The notes under the pieces are model-generated. The model worked only from the letters and a program-made list of their open reading frames with translations. It made no database searches and was not told the origin of the DNA. A DNA stretch of 64,000 bases from Photobacterium malacitanum (GTDB taxonomy: Bacteria > Pseudomonadota > Gammaproteobacteria > Enterobacterales > Vibrionaceae), in assembly GCF_900185615.1 (NCBI RefSeq), contig NZ_FYAK01000005.1:1-64000 (forward strand). The letters are read 5' to 3'. A program made the position numbers and the translations under genes. The number at the start of each line of letters is the position of its first letter. Position 1 is the stretch's first letter. Positions 1-9,053 of this stretch are shown here, piece by piece.

Positions 1-32
1 TAACAAGCATTGAGGCTCATCACTTTAAATAA

Positions 33-109
33 TGGTGCGCGCGGGAGGATTCGAACCTCCGACCGCCTGGTTCGTAGCCAGGTACTCTATCCAGCTGAGC
101 TACGCGCGC
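33..109 (-). tRNA. tRNA-Arg(ACG), copy 1
   Basis: A 77-nt cloverleaf on the minus strand with encoded CCA. The 7-bp acceptor is GCGCGCG/CGCGCGC with discriminator A. The anticodon stem CCTGG/CCAGG encloses loop CTACGAA, so the anticodon is ACG (read as inosine in bacteria), and the T arm is GGAGG-TTCGAAT-CCTCC. It is the last member of the array in transcription order. The 32 bases to its left match the spacer before copy 2, so the array may continue outside the window. Confidence 0.97.
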
Positions 110-158
110 ACTAAATCGGTGTAACAGTAACAAGCATGAGGCTTATCACTTTAAATAA

Positions 159-235
159 TGGTGCGCGCGGGAGGATTCGAACCTCCGACCGCCTGGTTCG
201 TAGCCAGGTACTCTATCCAGCTGAGCTACGCGCGC
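159..235 (-). tRNA. tRNA-Arg(ACG), copy 2
   Basis: This 77-nt gene is the same sequence as the Arg copy at 33-109, with encoded CCA. The spacer on its left (110-158) contains a near repeat of the first 32 bases of the window, which marks a recent unit duplication. Two Arg genes stand side by side only here; elsewhere in the array Arg and Ser alternate. Confidence 0.97.
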
Positions 236-350
236 ACTGTATTTCTTTTAAGATAATATCTTTCCAGAAATAATTCCTTTTAGCTATAAAAAGGAATAAT
301 GCAATCGTCAAACCTTACCTTGCGGTAATTTTTAACAACTTGCAAAAGAA

Positions 351-442
351 TGGCGGTGAAGGAGGGATTCGAACCCTCGATACGGGATAAACCGTATACT
401 CCCTTAGCAGGGGAGCGCCTTCAGCCTCTCGGCCACCTCACC
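351..442 (-). tRNA. tRNA-Ser(GCT), copy 1
   Basis: A 92-nt class II tRNA with encoded CCA. The acceptor is GGTGAGG/CTTCACC (one G-T pair). The anticodon arm CTCCC-CTGCTAA-GGGAG gives anticodon GCT, which reads AGC/AGU serine codons. The long variable arm TACGG...CCGTA and T arm GAGGG-TTCGAAT-CCCTC are visible. Confidence 0.97.
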
Positions 443-499
443 ACACAAATTGGTATAAGTAACAAGTTAATGACTATAATCAACTCATCGCTTAAATAA

Positions 500-576
500 T
501 GGTGCGCGCGGGAGGATTCGAACCTCCGACCGCCTGGTTCGTAGCCAGGTACTCTATCCAGCTGAGCTACGCGCGC
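500..576 (-). tRNA. tRNA-Arg(ACG), copy 3
   Basis: A 77-nt gene identical in sequence to the other Arg(ACG) copies of the array, with encoded CCA and anticodon ACG. Its left spacer again carries the short block CTTAAATAA directly before the CCA end, as in the other Arg units. Confidence 0.97.
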
Positions 577-640
577 ACTGGGTGTTTCTTGCTAAAGAAA
601 ACACCATATTGATTTCAACATCGTTGCCATCAATAAAGAA

Positions 641-732
641 TGGCGGTGAAGGAGGGATTCGAACCCTCGATACGGGATAAACCGTATACTCCCTTAGCAG
701 GGGAGCGCCTTCAGCCTCTCGGCCACCTCACC
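641..732 (-). tRNA. tRNA-Ser(GCT), copy 2
   Basis: A 92-nt class II tRNA identical to Ser copy 1, with anticodon GCT, long variable arm and encoded CCA. It alternates with Arg genes in the tandem array. Confidence 0.97.
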
Positions 733-800
733 ACACAATTCGGTGCAAGTAACAAGTTATATTAGCAGCTAAACGCCAACATGACTCATCGCTTAAATAA

Positions 801-877
801 TGGTGCGCGCGGGAGGATTCGAACCTCCGACCGCCTGGTTCGTAGCCAGGTACTCTATCCAGCTGAGCTACGCGCGC
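801..877 (-). tRNA. tRNA-Arg(ACG), copy 4
   Basis: A 77-nt gene identical to the other Arg(ACG) copies. It is the first Arg gene reached from the array promoter, after the Ser copy at 962-1053. Confidence 0.97.
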
Positions 878-961
878 ACTGTGCTTTACTACCGTTGCAT
901 TATCCCAAATTAAGATAATTAAATCAATAAGAAAGCGTTCACAATATCCATTAAAAAATAA

Positions 962-1053
962 TGGCGGTGAAGGAGGGATTCGAACCCTCGATACGGGATA
1001 AACCGTATACTCCCTTAGCAGGGGAGCGCCTTCAGCCTCTCGGCCACCTCACC
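962..1053 (-). tRNA. tRNA-Ser(GCT), copy 3
   Basis: A 92-nt class II tRNA identical to the other two Ser(GCT) genes. It is the promoter-proximal gene of the array. Its 5' end lies about 15 bases downstream of the candidate -10 box at 1069-1074, so the leader would be very short. Confidence 0.97.
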
Positions 1054-1068
1054 GTCTTGTGGAGGCAC

Positions 1069-1096
1069 ATATTACTGTTAGACCAAAATAAGTCAA
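1069..1096 (-). promoter_or_regulatory. Candidate promoter of the tRNA array
   Basis: On the minus strand a -35 TTGACT (1091-1096) and a -10 TAATAT (1069-1074) are separated by 16 bases. A GC-rich stretch (GTGCC) follows the -10 box, as is typical of stringently controlled stable-RNA promoters. It lies between the csrA terminator and the first tRNA, so the array probably has its own start. Confidence 0.7.
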
Positions 1097-1276
1097 ACAC
1101 TTTATTGATAAAAACCAACACTTGCCGCACGAATGCACACTTAGTAAGCAATGCGATAATTAATGCAACGTAACTAATGAAGTATTCATTTCTTAGGCTT
1201 AATAACAACGCTTAAAACTCACTAATAACAACGGCATCTTATCGTGACTAGATCAGTATTACTTTGCTACAGACAC

Positions 1277-1304
1277 AAAAAAGGCCAGGATAAATATCCT
1301 AGCC
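1277..1304 (-). terminator. Rho-independent terminator after csrA
   Basis: On the minus strand an inverted repeat with core AGGATA/TATCCT, extended by GGC/GCC, is followed by six T. It sits just after the csrA stop codon and should separate csrA from the tRNA array. Confidence 0.75.
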
Positions 1305-1313
1305 CTCTTCGAA

Positions 1314-1511
1314 TTAGTAGTTACCAGTACTCGGAGTACCAGATTCTTTTTCAGCTTGAATTCGCATATAAATTTCTTCACGGTGAACAGATACTTCTTT
1401 AGGTGCATTTACACCAATACGTACCTGATTTCCCTTAACACCAAGAACAGTAACGGTTACTTCGTCACCGATCATTAGAGTTTCACCTACACGACGTGTT
1501 AAAATTAGCAT
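1314..1511 (-). CDS. csrA: Carbon storage regulator CsrA
   Basis: CsrA is a small dimeric RNA-binding protein that binds GGA motifs in mRNA leaders and controls translation and stability of carbon, motility and quorum-sensing messages. It is antagonised by Csr small RNAs under BarA/UvrY control, and barA lies in this window. The 65-aa product is the normal family length. It starts [16 protein letters not shown] and contains VHREEIY, whose Arg (about residue 44) is the key RNA-binding residue in the family. The start is fixed by AAGGAG seven bases upstream. Its place after lysC and before Ser/Arg tRNAs is the usual Vibrionaceae order. Confidence 0.97.
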   Translation of the reverse strand: MLILTRRVGETLMIGDEVTVTVLGVKGNQVRIGVNAPKEVSVHREEIYMRIQAEKESGTPSTGNY

Positions 1512-1596
1512 TCGAGTGCTCCTTGAGTAATCTCAGTCTTATAAGAATTTAACGTTTTTTATCCAATAAAATCACAATTTCATAAATAGCCGTGGC

Positions 1597-2781
1597 TCAA
1601 GAAACAGCAAGATGCGATAGATTACCTAAACACTGGCCATCAACCACAAATTTTTCATGGATTAAATCAACAGCTGCAAGATGGTCATCTTCATTAATCA
1701 ATAAAGATAAGCACTTCTTATCGCCCTGATATGTATGCACTATAATGCCAGCCTCTCGCAGTACCATTTGAATACACTCCAAATGTTGCTGAATATCCTT
1801 TCCTATCAAAGAAAGTATAGAGACCATACCAATATGGCGCATTTTGCTATCAAACACTAGCCTTAAACGCGCTAAATCATCATTAGAAATAACGATTTGT
1901 GATATATCATCACTAGAATTAGTTGATAAATTCCAAGCTGTCAAACCATATAACCCCAGCTGCTCATTTAGAACAGTGGCTGGTAGTGTGATATTAACTA
2001 AAACCTGCTGCCTTTGAAGTGCAACGCCAATGATGTTTTGATTACTCATCACATCAAAATTGACTAACGTCCCCTCTCCTTCTTCAAATGAAGAAAGAAC
2101 ACGTAATGGAACGCGATGTTGGCATGCATACTCTACAGATTGTAATTGTAGCACTTTTGCCCCTAAGCGCGCCATGCAAGTCATATAATCAAAATGAATC
2201 ACATCTAAACGCGTCGCACTTGGTACAATTCTTGGATCTGTTGAGTATACGCCATCAACATCAGTAAAGATCTGGCATTCATCTGCTTTAAGCGCACTCG
2301 CAATAGCAACCGCAGTCGTATCAGACCCACCACGGCCTAAGGTTGTGACATTGCCATCAATGTCACGTCCTTGAAAACCGGCCACGACAACAATGTTGTC
2401 TTGGCCTAGTAATGTGGTCATATGCTGGGTTTCAACCTCATGGATCGTGGCATTATTAAAGTTATTATCCGTATGAATAACAACTTGATCAGCCGTCAAT
2501 GAGATCGCGCTATAGCCGCGTTTATTCAACGCCATAGCTAATAAAGCAATTGATACCTGTTCTCCCGCTGCCAGTAAAACATCCAGCTCACGAGGTGTCG
2601 GTATCGCATCAATCTGCTTAGCTAAGCCTAATAAACGATTCGTTTCACCGGCCATAGCAGACAATACAACTACAACTTGGTGGCCACACTGGCGAGCTTT
2701 TATCACTCGCTCAGCAACCGCTTCTATTCGCTCAATACTGCCGACCGATGTGCCACCAAATTTTTGCACTAATAGTGCCAC
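1597..2781 (-). CDS. lysC: Aspartate kinase (monofunctional)
   Basis: The enzyme phosphorylates L-aspartate with ATP, the first step towards lysine, threonine and methionine. The N-terminal amino-acid kinase domain begins with KFGGTS at residues 7-12; C-terminal ACT-type regulatory repeats occupy roughly the last 130 residues. I chose the GTG start at 2781 (VALLVQKFGG) because GGAG lies seven bases upstream. The open frame runs 15 codons further, but that would overlap alaS and has no ribosome site. The product is 394 aa. The gene is 16 bases downstream of alaS and probably co-transcribed. The effector specificity of the ACT domains cannot be read from the sequence. Confidence 0.93.
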   Translation of the reverse strand: MALLVQKFGGTSVGSIERIEAVAERVIKARQCGHQVVVVLSAMAGETNRLLGLAKQIDAIPTPRELDVLLAAGEQVSIALLAMALNKRGYSAISLTADQVVIHTDNNFNNATIHEVETQHMTTLLGQDNIVVVAGFQGRDIDGNVTTLGRGGSDTTAVAIASALKADECQIFTDVDGVYSTDPRIVPSATRLDVIHFDYMTCMARLGAKVLQLQSVEYACQHRVPLRVLSSFEEGEGTLVNFDVMSNQNIIGVALQRQQVLVNITLPATVLNEQLGLYGLTAWNLSTNSSDDISQIVISNDDLARLRLVFDSKMRHIGMVSILSLIGKDIQQHLECIQMVLREAGIIVHTYQGDKKCLSLLINEDDHLAAVDLIHEKFVVDGQCLGNLSHLAVS

Positions 2782-2797
2782 ATTAGATCTCCGGTGA

Positions 2798-5419
2798 TTA
2801 CAGTTTTTCAGCAAGCCATGGTGCAACAGTGTCTAATGCTGCAGGCAATGCTGCTGCGTCAGTACCACCCGCTTGTGCCATATCAGGACGGCCGCCGCCT
2901 TTACCACCAACTTGTAATGCCACCAAGTTAACTAGCTCACCTGCTTTTACTTTGCCAATTAAATCTTTAGTAACACCAGCAATAAGGCCAACTTTACCTT
3001 CGCTAACATTACCTAATAGCACCACACCACTGCCTAGTTGATTTTTTAGTTCATCAACCATGCCACGTAATGCTTTGTTATCAGCACCGTCAAGCTGGGC
3101 AATTAATACCTTAACGCCATTAATTTGTTGAGCTTTGTTAATCAAGCTTGCACCTTCTTGCGCGGCTAGCTTGTCTTTCAATTGCTGAATTTCTTTTTCT
3201 AATTGCTTGCTGTGCGAGACTAACGCATCCACTTTGCTAACGACAGAAGCAACGTCAGACTTCACTAAGCGCGCTGTTTTCGCTAGCATCATATCTTCGT
3301 CATGCATTGCAGCAATCGCACCAGCGCCCGTTACCGCTTCGATACGACGAATACCTGCAGCGATACCACTTTCAGAAACAATCTTAAATAGACCAATATC
3401 ACCAGTACGGTTAGCGTGAACACCACCACACAGTTCAGTCGAGAAATCGCCCATGCTTAACACACGAACTTGGTCGTCATACTTCTCACCAAACAATGCC
3501 ATTGCGCCTTTCGCTTTCGCAGCTTCAATGTCCATGATGTTAGTATCAATGCTATGGTTTGCACGAATTTGCTCGTTTACCATATTCTCAACAGCACGTA
3601 ACTGCTCAGGTTTAACTGCTTCTAGGTTTGAGAAGTCAAAACGTAGCCCGTCAGCTTTTACTAATGAGCCTTTCTGAGCAACATGATCGCCCAAAATAGT
3701 GCGTAGTGCAGCGTGCATTAAGTGAGTTGCTGAGTGGTTTAAGCTAATCGCTTGACGACGCTCTGAGTCAACTGCAGCAGTTAGTTGTTGACCCACCGTC
3801 AGTGAACCTTCAACTAATTGACCTTTATGGCCTGTTGCGGCACCAAATTTTTGCGTATCTGCAACGTTAAACACTACGCCTTCAGCCGTTAGTAAACCGC
3901 TATCACCGCATTGGCCGCCTGACTCTGCATAAAATGGTGTATTTGATAATACCACTAATGCATTGTCGCCTGCATTGATAGTATCTACAGCATTACCGTC
4001 ACGGTATAGTGCAACAACAACACCTTCACCATCTGTTGCGCTGTAACCACAGAACGTCGTTTCAGCATCAACTTTGATTGCATCATTGTAATCAACGCCA
4101 AAGTTGCCAGCGTCACGAGCACGTTGACGTTGAGCTTCCATTGCCGTTTCAAAACCATCTTCATCAATTGAGAAACCACGCTCACGCGCAACATCGTTAG
4201 TTAAGTCAGCAGGGAAACCGTAAGTATCGTAAAGCTTAAATACGGTTTCACCATCAAGTACATTACCGTCGATGTTATCCAGTGCTTCATTAAGAATTGT
4301 TAGACCACGCTCAAGTGTGCGGCTGAAGTTGTCTTCTTCAATCTTAAGTACTTTTTCTACTAGCTCTTGCTGTGCTTTAAGCTCAACACCTGCAGAGCCC
4401 ATAATTTCAGCTAATGGACCAACAAGTTTGTAGAAGAACACACCTTGTGCGCCTAACTTGTTACCGTGACGTACTGCACGACGAATAATACGACGTAATA
4501 CATAACCGCGGCCTTCGTTTGATGGCATAACACCATCAGCAATCAAGAATGCACAAGAACGAATATGGTCAGCGACAACACGTAGTGATTGATTAGACAG
4601 ATCGTCATAACCAATAACCGCCGCAGCTTCTTTAATTAGAGTTTGGAAGATATCGATTTCATAGTTTGAGTGTACGCCTTGCATAATTGCAGCAATACGC
4701 TCAATACCCATACCAGTATCTACAGATGGCTTAGGTAGCGGTTCCATTGTGCCGTCAGCTTGACGGTTGAACTGCATAAATACGTTATTCCAGATCTCAA
4801 TAAAGCGGTCACCATCTTCTTCTGGCGTGCCAGGACGGCCACCCCAGATGTGATCGCCGTGATCATAGAAAATTTCAGTACAAGGACCACAAGGACCGGT
4901 GTCACCCATTTGCCAGAAGTTATCAGAAGCAAACGGTGCACCTTTGTTATCACCAATTCGTACGATACGATCAGCTGGAATACCAATTTCTTTATTCCAG
5001 ATTTCAAACGCTTCATCATCACTTTCATAGATAGTAACAACTAAACGATCTTCAGGAAGCTTAAGCTCTTTGGTTAGAAACTCCCACGCATAACCAATCG
5101 CGTCATGCTTAAAGTAATCGCCAAAGCTGAAGTTACCTAGCATTTCAAAGAAAGTATGGTGACGCGCTGTAAAACCTACATTTTCAAGGTCGTTATGTTT
5201 ACCACCCGCACGAACACAACGCTGAGCGCTTGTCGCACGTGTATAGTTACGCTTCTCAAGACCAAGGAATGTATCTTTAAATTGGTTCATACCTGCGTTA
5301 GTGAATAACAACGTTGGGTCATTCGCAGGAACTAGAGATGAGCTTTCCACGATCTGGTGGCCTTTGCTCTCGAAAAACGCAAGATACGCGCGGCGAATCT
5401 CATCAGTGCTCATGTACAT
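2798..5419 (-). CDS. alaS: Alanyl-tRNA synthetase
   Basis: AlaRS charges tRNA-Ala in the cytoplasm. The N-terminal class II core is recognisable ([21 protein letters not shown]). The central editing domain carries the zinc-binding HSATHLMHA and CGGVHA motifs, and a C-terminal coiled-coil/C-Ala domain ends with a Gly-rich [15 protein letters not shown]. The length of about 873 aa is normal. The ATG at 5419 is preferred because AGGA lies seven bases before it; a TTG two codons upstream and an ATG at 5413 are possible. In most relatives recX separates recA and alaS, whereas here a potassium channel gene does. Confidence 0.97.
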   Translation of the reverse strand: MYMSTDEIRRAYLAFFESKGHQIVESSSLVPANDPTLLFTNAGMNQFKDTFLGLEKRNYTRATSAQRCVRAGGKHNDLENVGFTARHHTFFEMLGNFSFGDYFKHDAIGYAWEFLTKELKLPEDRLVVTIYESDDEAFEIWNKEIGIPADRIVRIGDNKGAPFASDNFWQMGDTGPCGPCTEIFYDHGDHIWGGRPGTPEEDGDRFIEIWNNVFMQFNRQADGTMEPLPKPSVDTGMGIERIAAIMQGVHSNYEIDIFQTLIKEAAAVIGYDDLSNQSLRVVADHIRSCAFLIADGVMPSNEGRGYVLRRIIRRAVRHGNKLGAQGVFFYKLVGPLAEIMGSAGVELKAQQELVEKVLKIEEDNFSRTLERGLTILNEALDNIDGNVLDGETVFKLYDTYGFPADLTNDVARERGFSIDEDGFETAMEAQRQRARDAGNFGVDYNDAIKVDAETTFCGYSATDGEGVVVALYRDGNAVDTINAGDNALVVLSNTPFYAESGGQCGDSGLLTAEGVVFNVADTQKFGAATGHKGQLVEGSLTVGQQLTAAVDSERRQAISLNHSATHLMHAALRTILGDHVAQKGSLVKADGLRFDFSNLEAVKPEQLRAVENMVNEQIRANHSIDTNIMDIEAAKAKGAMALFGEKYDDQVRVLSMGDFSTELCGGVHANRTGDIGLFKIVSESGIAAGIRRIEAVTGAGAIAAMHDEDMMLAKTARLVKSDVASVVSKVDALVSHSKQLEKEIQQLKDKLAAQEGASLINKAQQINGVKVLIAQLDGADNKALRGMVDELKNQLGSGVVLLGNVSEGKVGLIAGVTKDLIGKVKAGELVNLVALQVGGKGGGRPDMAQAGGTDAAALPAALDTVAPWLAEKL

Positions 5420-5716
5420 TGGCAAATCCTGAATTAATGCTTGAAATAGAAGGACAGAAAAACACCCGATGGCGATTTTCTTCGATGACCGTTTAGACCT
5501 TTAAATATAAGGCTCAATCAACAGTCACCGTCTAGTAATAAAGCTAAGATAAATTTTTTGGGGGCTATTGTAAAACAACGGTAGCTATTACGGGAAATGA
5601 TATGTGGCAAAATGTATCAAATAATCGCCGTTAGTTTGCTATCTACAAGCTCACTCCCCTTGTAAACGATTCATATAACATATGAACTCGCGCTACTAAT
5701 GGCGATAAATTAACGA
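5420..5716. other. alaS-kch intergenic region, no gene seen
   Basis: No plausible ORF with a ribosome site is present. It holds the alaS leader and a short perfect inverted repeat at 5670-5686 (TTCATAT-AAC-ATATGAA) without a T-run. I found no recX remnant by eye. Confidence 0.5.
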
Positions 5717-6946
5717 TTATTTATTAATTTCGTTATCTGACAATCCTTGCACAGAATGCAGTAGCGACGCCACAATCGAATCACTATCAATGCTTTCACC
5801 GTTTAATACCCGCGCCAGAATATCACTCGCAAACTGCTGCGGTGAAATCACAATGTCAGGATTAACGCTTTTCACTTTATTGATGTTTTTGCTTTCGTTA
5901 ACCAATGCCACAGTGCGCGCTGAACTGGCTAATTCAATCGCCGATAATACAATAAACGCGTTATCAGCATCATCATCACTCAATGCTAGTACCGCCTTTG
6001 CATTCATCACTCCGGCTTGAGTTAAAGTAGCACCGTCGCTGTAATCTCCCACAACCACATCTAGCCCTTCTAATTGATCTTTTGCCACTTGCTGAATGCG
6101 GGGGGAAACAATAATCGTAATTGGCTGTTTACGCTCCGTGAGCTGTTTAATGGTATTAATACCAAGGCTTGATAAGCCACAAATTATAAAGTGATTAGTA
6201 CGATCCATTTTTTTGCTATTACCTTTAACAAGTCGTTCAAAACCACTATGAACAACAGGGCCTAACACTGACGTTGCCGATGTGGCAAACACTGTAATAC
6301 CAGAGACAATGACCGAAATGGTAAATAACCGTGCCGGCTCTGTAACCGGTACGATATCACCATATCCTACTGTCGACATGGTTTCTATTGCATAGTAAAA
6401 CGCAGTCAATAAACTGGTGATTTTAGGATTAAATCCGTCACCAAAATACAATGCACCATAAGTAGAGGTTAATAATAAAGTGATCACACTAATTAACGCA
6501 AAAATACTACCGGCTGCAACACTGCTTTTAGAAAAATACTTCCGCACCATAAATAATAAAATTAATGACGCGATACCATAATGAATATTATGGGTTTGCT
6601 GAGGATGAATGTGCGCGGTATAAAAGATATTAATCAGCATTAATGTAAAACTGATCATCCATGAAATTCGTGCCCTGAAAAACAGCCCCACCGAACTCAT
6701 AACAATAAACACCCCTAACATAAAGTAAGGCGCGTTAGTTAAAAAACTGACGTTAATTTGGGCGTAGTTTCGAACATTAAATAATGTCAGTAGGTTAATT
6801 GGTAAGCCATAGATTGTATGAAAAATAAGGCCGCTATTACCTAATACAAACACTGCCACAAAAATATGGCGCAGAGTGTAAAGCCACTCGGTAAAGCGTC
6901 GAATGGTTTGCCCCATCCAACGTATCCACGACACGTGCTCTTTCAT
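5717..6946 (-). CDS. kch: Voltage-gated-type potassium channel (Kch family)
   Basis: A 409-aa six-TM potassium channel subunit with a cytoplasmic RCK (TrkA-N) domain, acting in the inner membrane. Several hydrophobic segments fill residues 1-235. The pore helix is followed by selectivity filter TVGYGD at residues 192-197. The nucleotide-binding RCK fold begins near residue 248 (HFIICGLSSLG). From memory the sequence and length follow E. coli Kch closely (e.g. STYGALY and ARLFTISVIVSGITVFATS). It stands alone between alaS and recA with its own leader, in the place normally held by recX. Its physiological role in bacteria is poorly defined. Confidence 0.9.
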   Translation of the reverse strand: MKEHVSWIRWMGQTIRRFTEWLYTLRHIFVAVFVLGNSGLIFHTIYGLPINLLTLFNVRNYAQINVSFLTNAPYFMLGVFIVMSSVGLFFRARISWMISFTLMLINIFYTAHIHPQQTHNIHYGIASLILLFMVRKYFSKSSVAAGSIFALISVITLLLTSTYGALYFGDGFNPKITSLLTAFYYAIETMSTVGYGDIVPVTEPARLFTISVIVSGITVFATSATSVLGPVVHSGFERLVKGNSKKMDRTNHFIICGLSSLGINTIKQLTERKQPITIIVSPRIQQVAKDQLEGLDVVVGDYSDGATLTQAGVMNAKAVLALSDDDADNAFIVLSAIELASSARTVALVNESKNINKVKSVNPDIVISPQQFASDILARVLNGESIDSDSIVASLLHSVQGLSDNEINK

Positions 6947-7098
6947 TATAAATATGCCTAGTTAATGAAATCGATAACTCAATTGAATAAAAAATATAAA
7001 ACAACAACTTTTCGTTAGCCTATTAAAGCAGAAAACAGCCTAGGTTTGCGAATTAAAGTTAACGTAGATTCATACAATTATTACAGCACAAGTGACAT

Positions 7099-7125
7099 AA
7101 AAAAACCCAGCACAAAGGCTGGGTT
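7099..7125 (-). terminator. Rho-independent terminator after recA
   Basis: The inverted repeat AACCCAGC/GCTGGGTT with a 6-base loop is followed on the minus strand by seven T. It lies 40 bases after the recA stop. Confidence 0.85.
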
Positions 7126-7165
7126 AAAGTATGTATTGTTTAGCCAACAGGGCAAATACGTTTAC

Positions 7166-8215
7166 TTAAAAAGCATCACCGTCTTCAGCAACAGATATTT
7201 CACTGTCTTTTTCTTCGGATTCAACGGCTGGGCTTAACAGTAAATCACGTAATTTCTTATCTAATTCTGCTGCTAGCTCTGGGTGATCAGCAAGGTACTT
7301 AGTCGAGTTAGCTTTACCTTGACCAATTTTGTCGCCATTGTAGCTATACCAAGCACCAGCTTTGTCGACAAACTTGTGCTTAACACCTAGATCAATCAAC
7401 TCACCTAGACGGTTAAAGCCTTGACCATAAAGAATTTGTGTTTCTGCTTGCTTAAATGGTGCCGCAATTTTATTTTTAACAACCTTAATGCGAGTTTCGT
7501 TACCTACCACTTCATCGCCATCTTTAATTGCGCCAGTACGACGAATATCAAGACGAACCGAAGCATAGAACTTCAACGCATTACCGCCTGTCGTGGTTTC
7601 TGGGTTACCAAACATCACACCAATTTTCATACGGATTTGGTTAATGAAGATACACATACAGTTAGACTGTTTAAGGTTACCGGTTAACTTACGCATTGCT
7701 TGCGACAGCATACGCGCTTGCAGACCCATATGCGAGTCACCCATTTCACCTTCAATTTCAGCTTTTGGTGTTAAAGCGGCAACGGAGTCGACAACAATTA
7801 AATCAACCGCACCTGAGCGTGCTAGTGCATCAACGATTTCTAATGCTTGCTCACCAGTATCAGGTTGAGAAACAAGAAGTTGGTCAATATCAACACCTAG
7901 TTTTTCAGCATAAATTGGATCGAGAGCGTGCTCTGCATCGATAAATGCACACGTCTTACCTGCTTTTTGAGCTGCTGCAATCGTTTCTAACGTTAGGGTT
8001 GTTTTACCTGATGATTCTGGACCGTAGATTTCGACGATACGCCCCATTGGTAAGCCACCAGCACCTAATGCAATATCAAGTGATAATGAACCCGTTGAAA
8101 TGGTTTCGATATCCATTGTACGGTTATCGCCCAACTTCATGATTGAACCTTTACCGAACTGCTTCTCAATCTGGCCTAACGCTGCGGCAAGAGCCTTCTG
8201 CTTGTTGTCGTCCAT
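7166..8215 (-). CDS. recA: Recombinase RecA
   Basis: RecA forms ATP-dependent filaments on single-stranded DNA, performs strand exchange and stimulates LexA self-cleavage. The sequence is nearly colinear with E. coli RecA: ENKQKAL-like start, Walker A GPESSGKT at about residues 65-72, Walker B region [10 protein letters not shown], loop 2 region [10 protein letters not shown], and an acidic C-terminal tail. The product is 349 aa. The start is the ATG at 8215, six bases after GGAG; the longer frame begins at a TTG inside the ribosome site. Expression is governed by the LexA box at 8274-8289. Confidence 0.98.
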   Translation of the reverse strand: MDDNKQKALAAALGQIEKQFGKGSIMKLGDNRTMDIETISTGSLSLDIALGAGGLPMGRIVEIYGPESSGKTTLTLETIAAAQKAGKTCAFIDAEHALDPIYAEKLGVDIDQLLVSQPDTGEQALEIVDALARSGAVDLIVVDSVAALTPKAEIEGEMGDSHMGLQARMLSQAMRKLTGNLKQSNCMCIFINQIRMKIGVMFGNPETTTGGNALKFYASVRLDIRRTGAIKDGDEVVGNETRIKVVKNKIAAPFKQAETQILYGQGFNRLGELIDLGVKHKFVDKAGAWYSYNGDKIGQGKANSTKYLADHPELAAELDKKLRDLLLSPAVESEEKDSEISVAEDGDAF

Positions 8216-8267
8216 TTGACTCTCCAACGGATGCTAAAATAAAGTGACTGAACTGAGTATGAGACTT

Positions 8268-8295
8268 AGTATACTGTCTATTCATACAGTGTCTA
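8268..8295 (-). promoter_or_regulatory. recA promoter with LexA (SOS) box
   Basis: On the minus strand the -35 is TAGACA (8290-8295) and the -10 is TATACT (8268-8273). The 16-bp spacer (8274-8289) is exactly a LexA box, CTGT-ATGAATAG-ACAG. LexA binding would therefore block RNA polymerase directly. The match to the CTGT-N8-ACAG consensus is perfect, and the distance to the recA start is about 55 bases. Confidence 0.9.
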
Positions 8296-8342
8296 GTTCT
8301 GGTTGAATTTTTTTTGTTAAATACAACGTTTAAAAAATAAAA

Positions 8343-8840
8343 TCACTGTGCCATTACTTGCTTAACTCGCTCAATCAACCCAGATAATGCTTCAGCAATC
8401 GCTTGCTGTCTCACCTCTTGGCGTGATCCATTAAATAAACAACTGCGTGTCTGTTGCCATCCTGTCGCATCAGCCCAAGCGAACCATACCGTACCAACCG
8501 GTTTTTCTTCAGTGCCACCATCAGGGCCAGCAATTCCACTGATAGCAACACTGATATCTGCTCGAGAAGCGGCTAAAGCACCACACGCCATTTCAAATAC
8601 TACCGCCTCACTGACTGCACCAAATTCAGTCAGTGCTTGCTCGGTAACACTTAGCATTTGTTGCTTAGCTTCATTGCTATATGTAATAAAAGCGCGATTA
8701 AACCAGGCAGAGCTTCCTGGAATATCAGTAATAGCAAACGAAACACCACCTCCAGTACACGACTCTGCGGTAGTTGCGATCCATTTTTTAGCCGTTAATA
8801 GCTGACCAAGTTCAACAGCTAATTGTTCGATATTTGTCAT
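8343..8840 (-). CDS. pncC: Nicotinamide-nucleotide amidohydrolase (CinA C-terminal domain)
   Basis: PncC deamidates nicotinamide mononucleotide to nicotinate mononucleotide in the pyridine-nucleotide salvage cycle. The 165-aa protein is a stand-alone CinA C-terminal domain with the family motifs TTAESCTGGGVS near the N-terminus, FNRAFITYSNEAKQ, and SGIAGPDGGTEEKPVGTVW. The start is the ATG at 8840, five bases after GGAGG; the longer frame uses a TTG inside that site. It lies between recA and divergent mutS, as in other Vibrionaceae. It carries no competence-damage N-terminal domain. Confidence 0.92.
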   Translation of the reverse strand: MTNIEQLAVELGQLLTAKKWIATTAESCTGGGVSFAITDIPGSSAWFNRAFITYSNEAKQQMLSVTEQALTEFGAVSEAVVFEMACGALAASRADISVAISGIAGPDGGTEEKPVGTVWFAWADATGWQQTRSCLFNGSRQEVRQQAIAEALSGLIERVKQVMAQ

Positions 8841-9053
8841 TGATGCCTCCAAGCGGGTTACCCATTACAGTATTTAACATAGCGAGCGGTAAGCATTAAC
8901 TTTACGCCTGTTAACGACCATTGCAAAGATGATAAAAAAACTCTAATGGCTACTTTGCCCGATCCACTGATTCACGTATCCTTAAGCTTCATTATTTAAT
9001 TGGTCGAGCTACCTTACGTGGCCGACGTTGAACCAGCAAGAGTAGGCAATATC

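Noticed and set aside
1..1053. Regularly spaced repeats resembling a CRISPR array
   Set aside because: The repeats are 77- and 92-nt tRNA genes with full cloverleaves and encoded CCA; spacers are themselves partly repeated and no cas genes are near.
961..1173. 70-codon plus-strand frame
   Set aside because: It runs antisense through a tRNA-Ser gene and its promoter; no ribosome site.
5670..5686. Inverted repeat TTCATAT-AAC-ATATGAA between alaS and kch
   Set aside because: A 7-bp AT-rich stem can occur by chance in this composition and there is no T-run or clear promoter context; kept only as a note.
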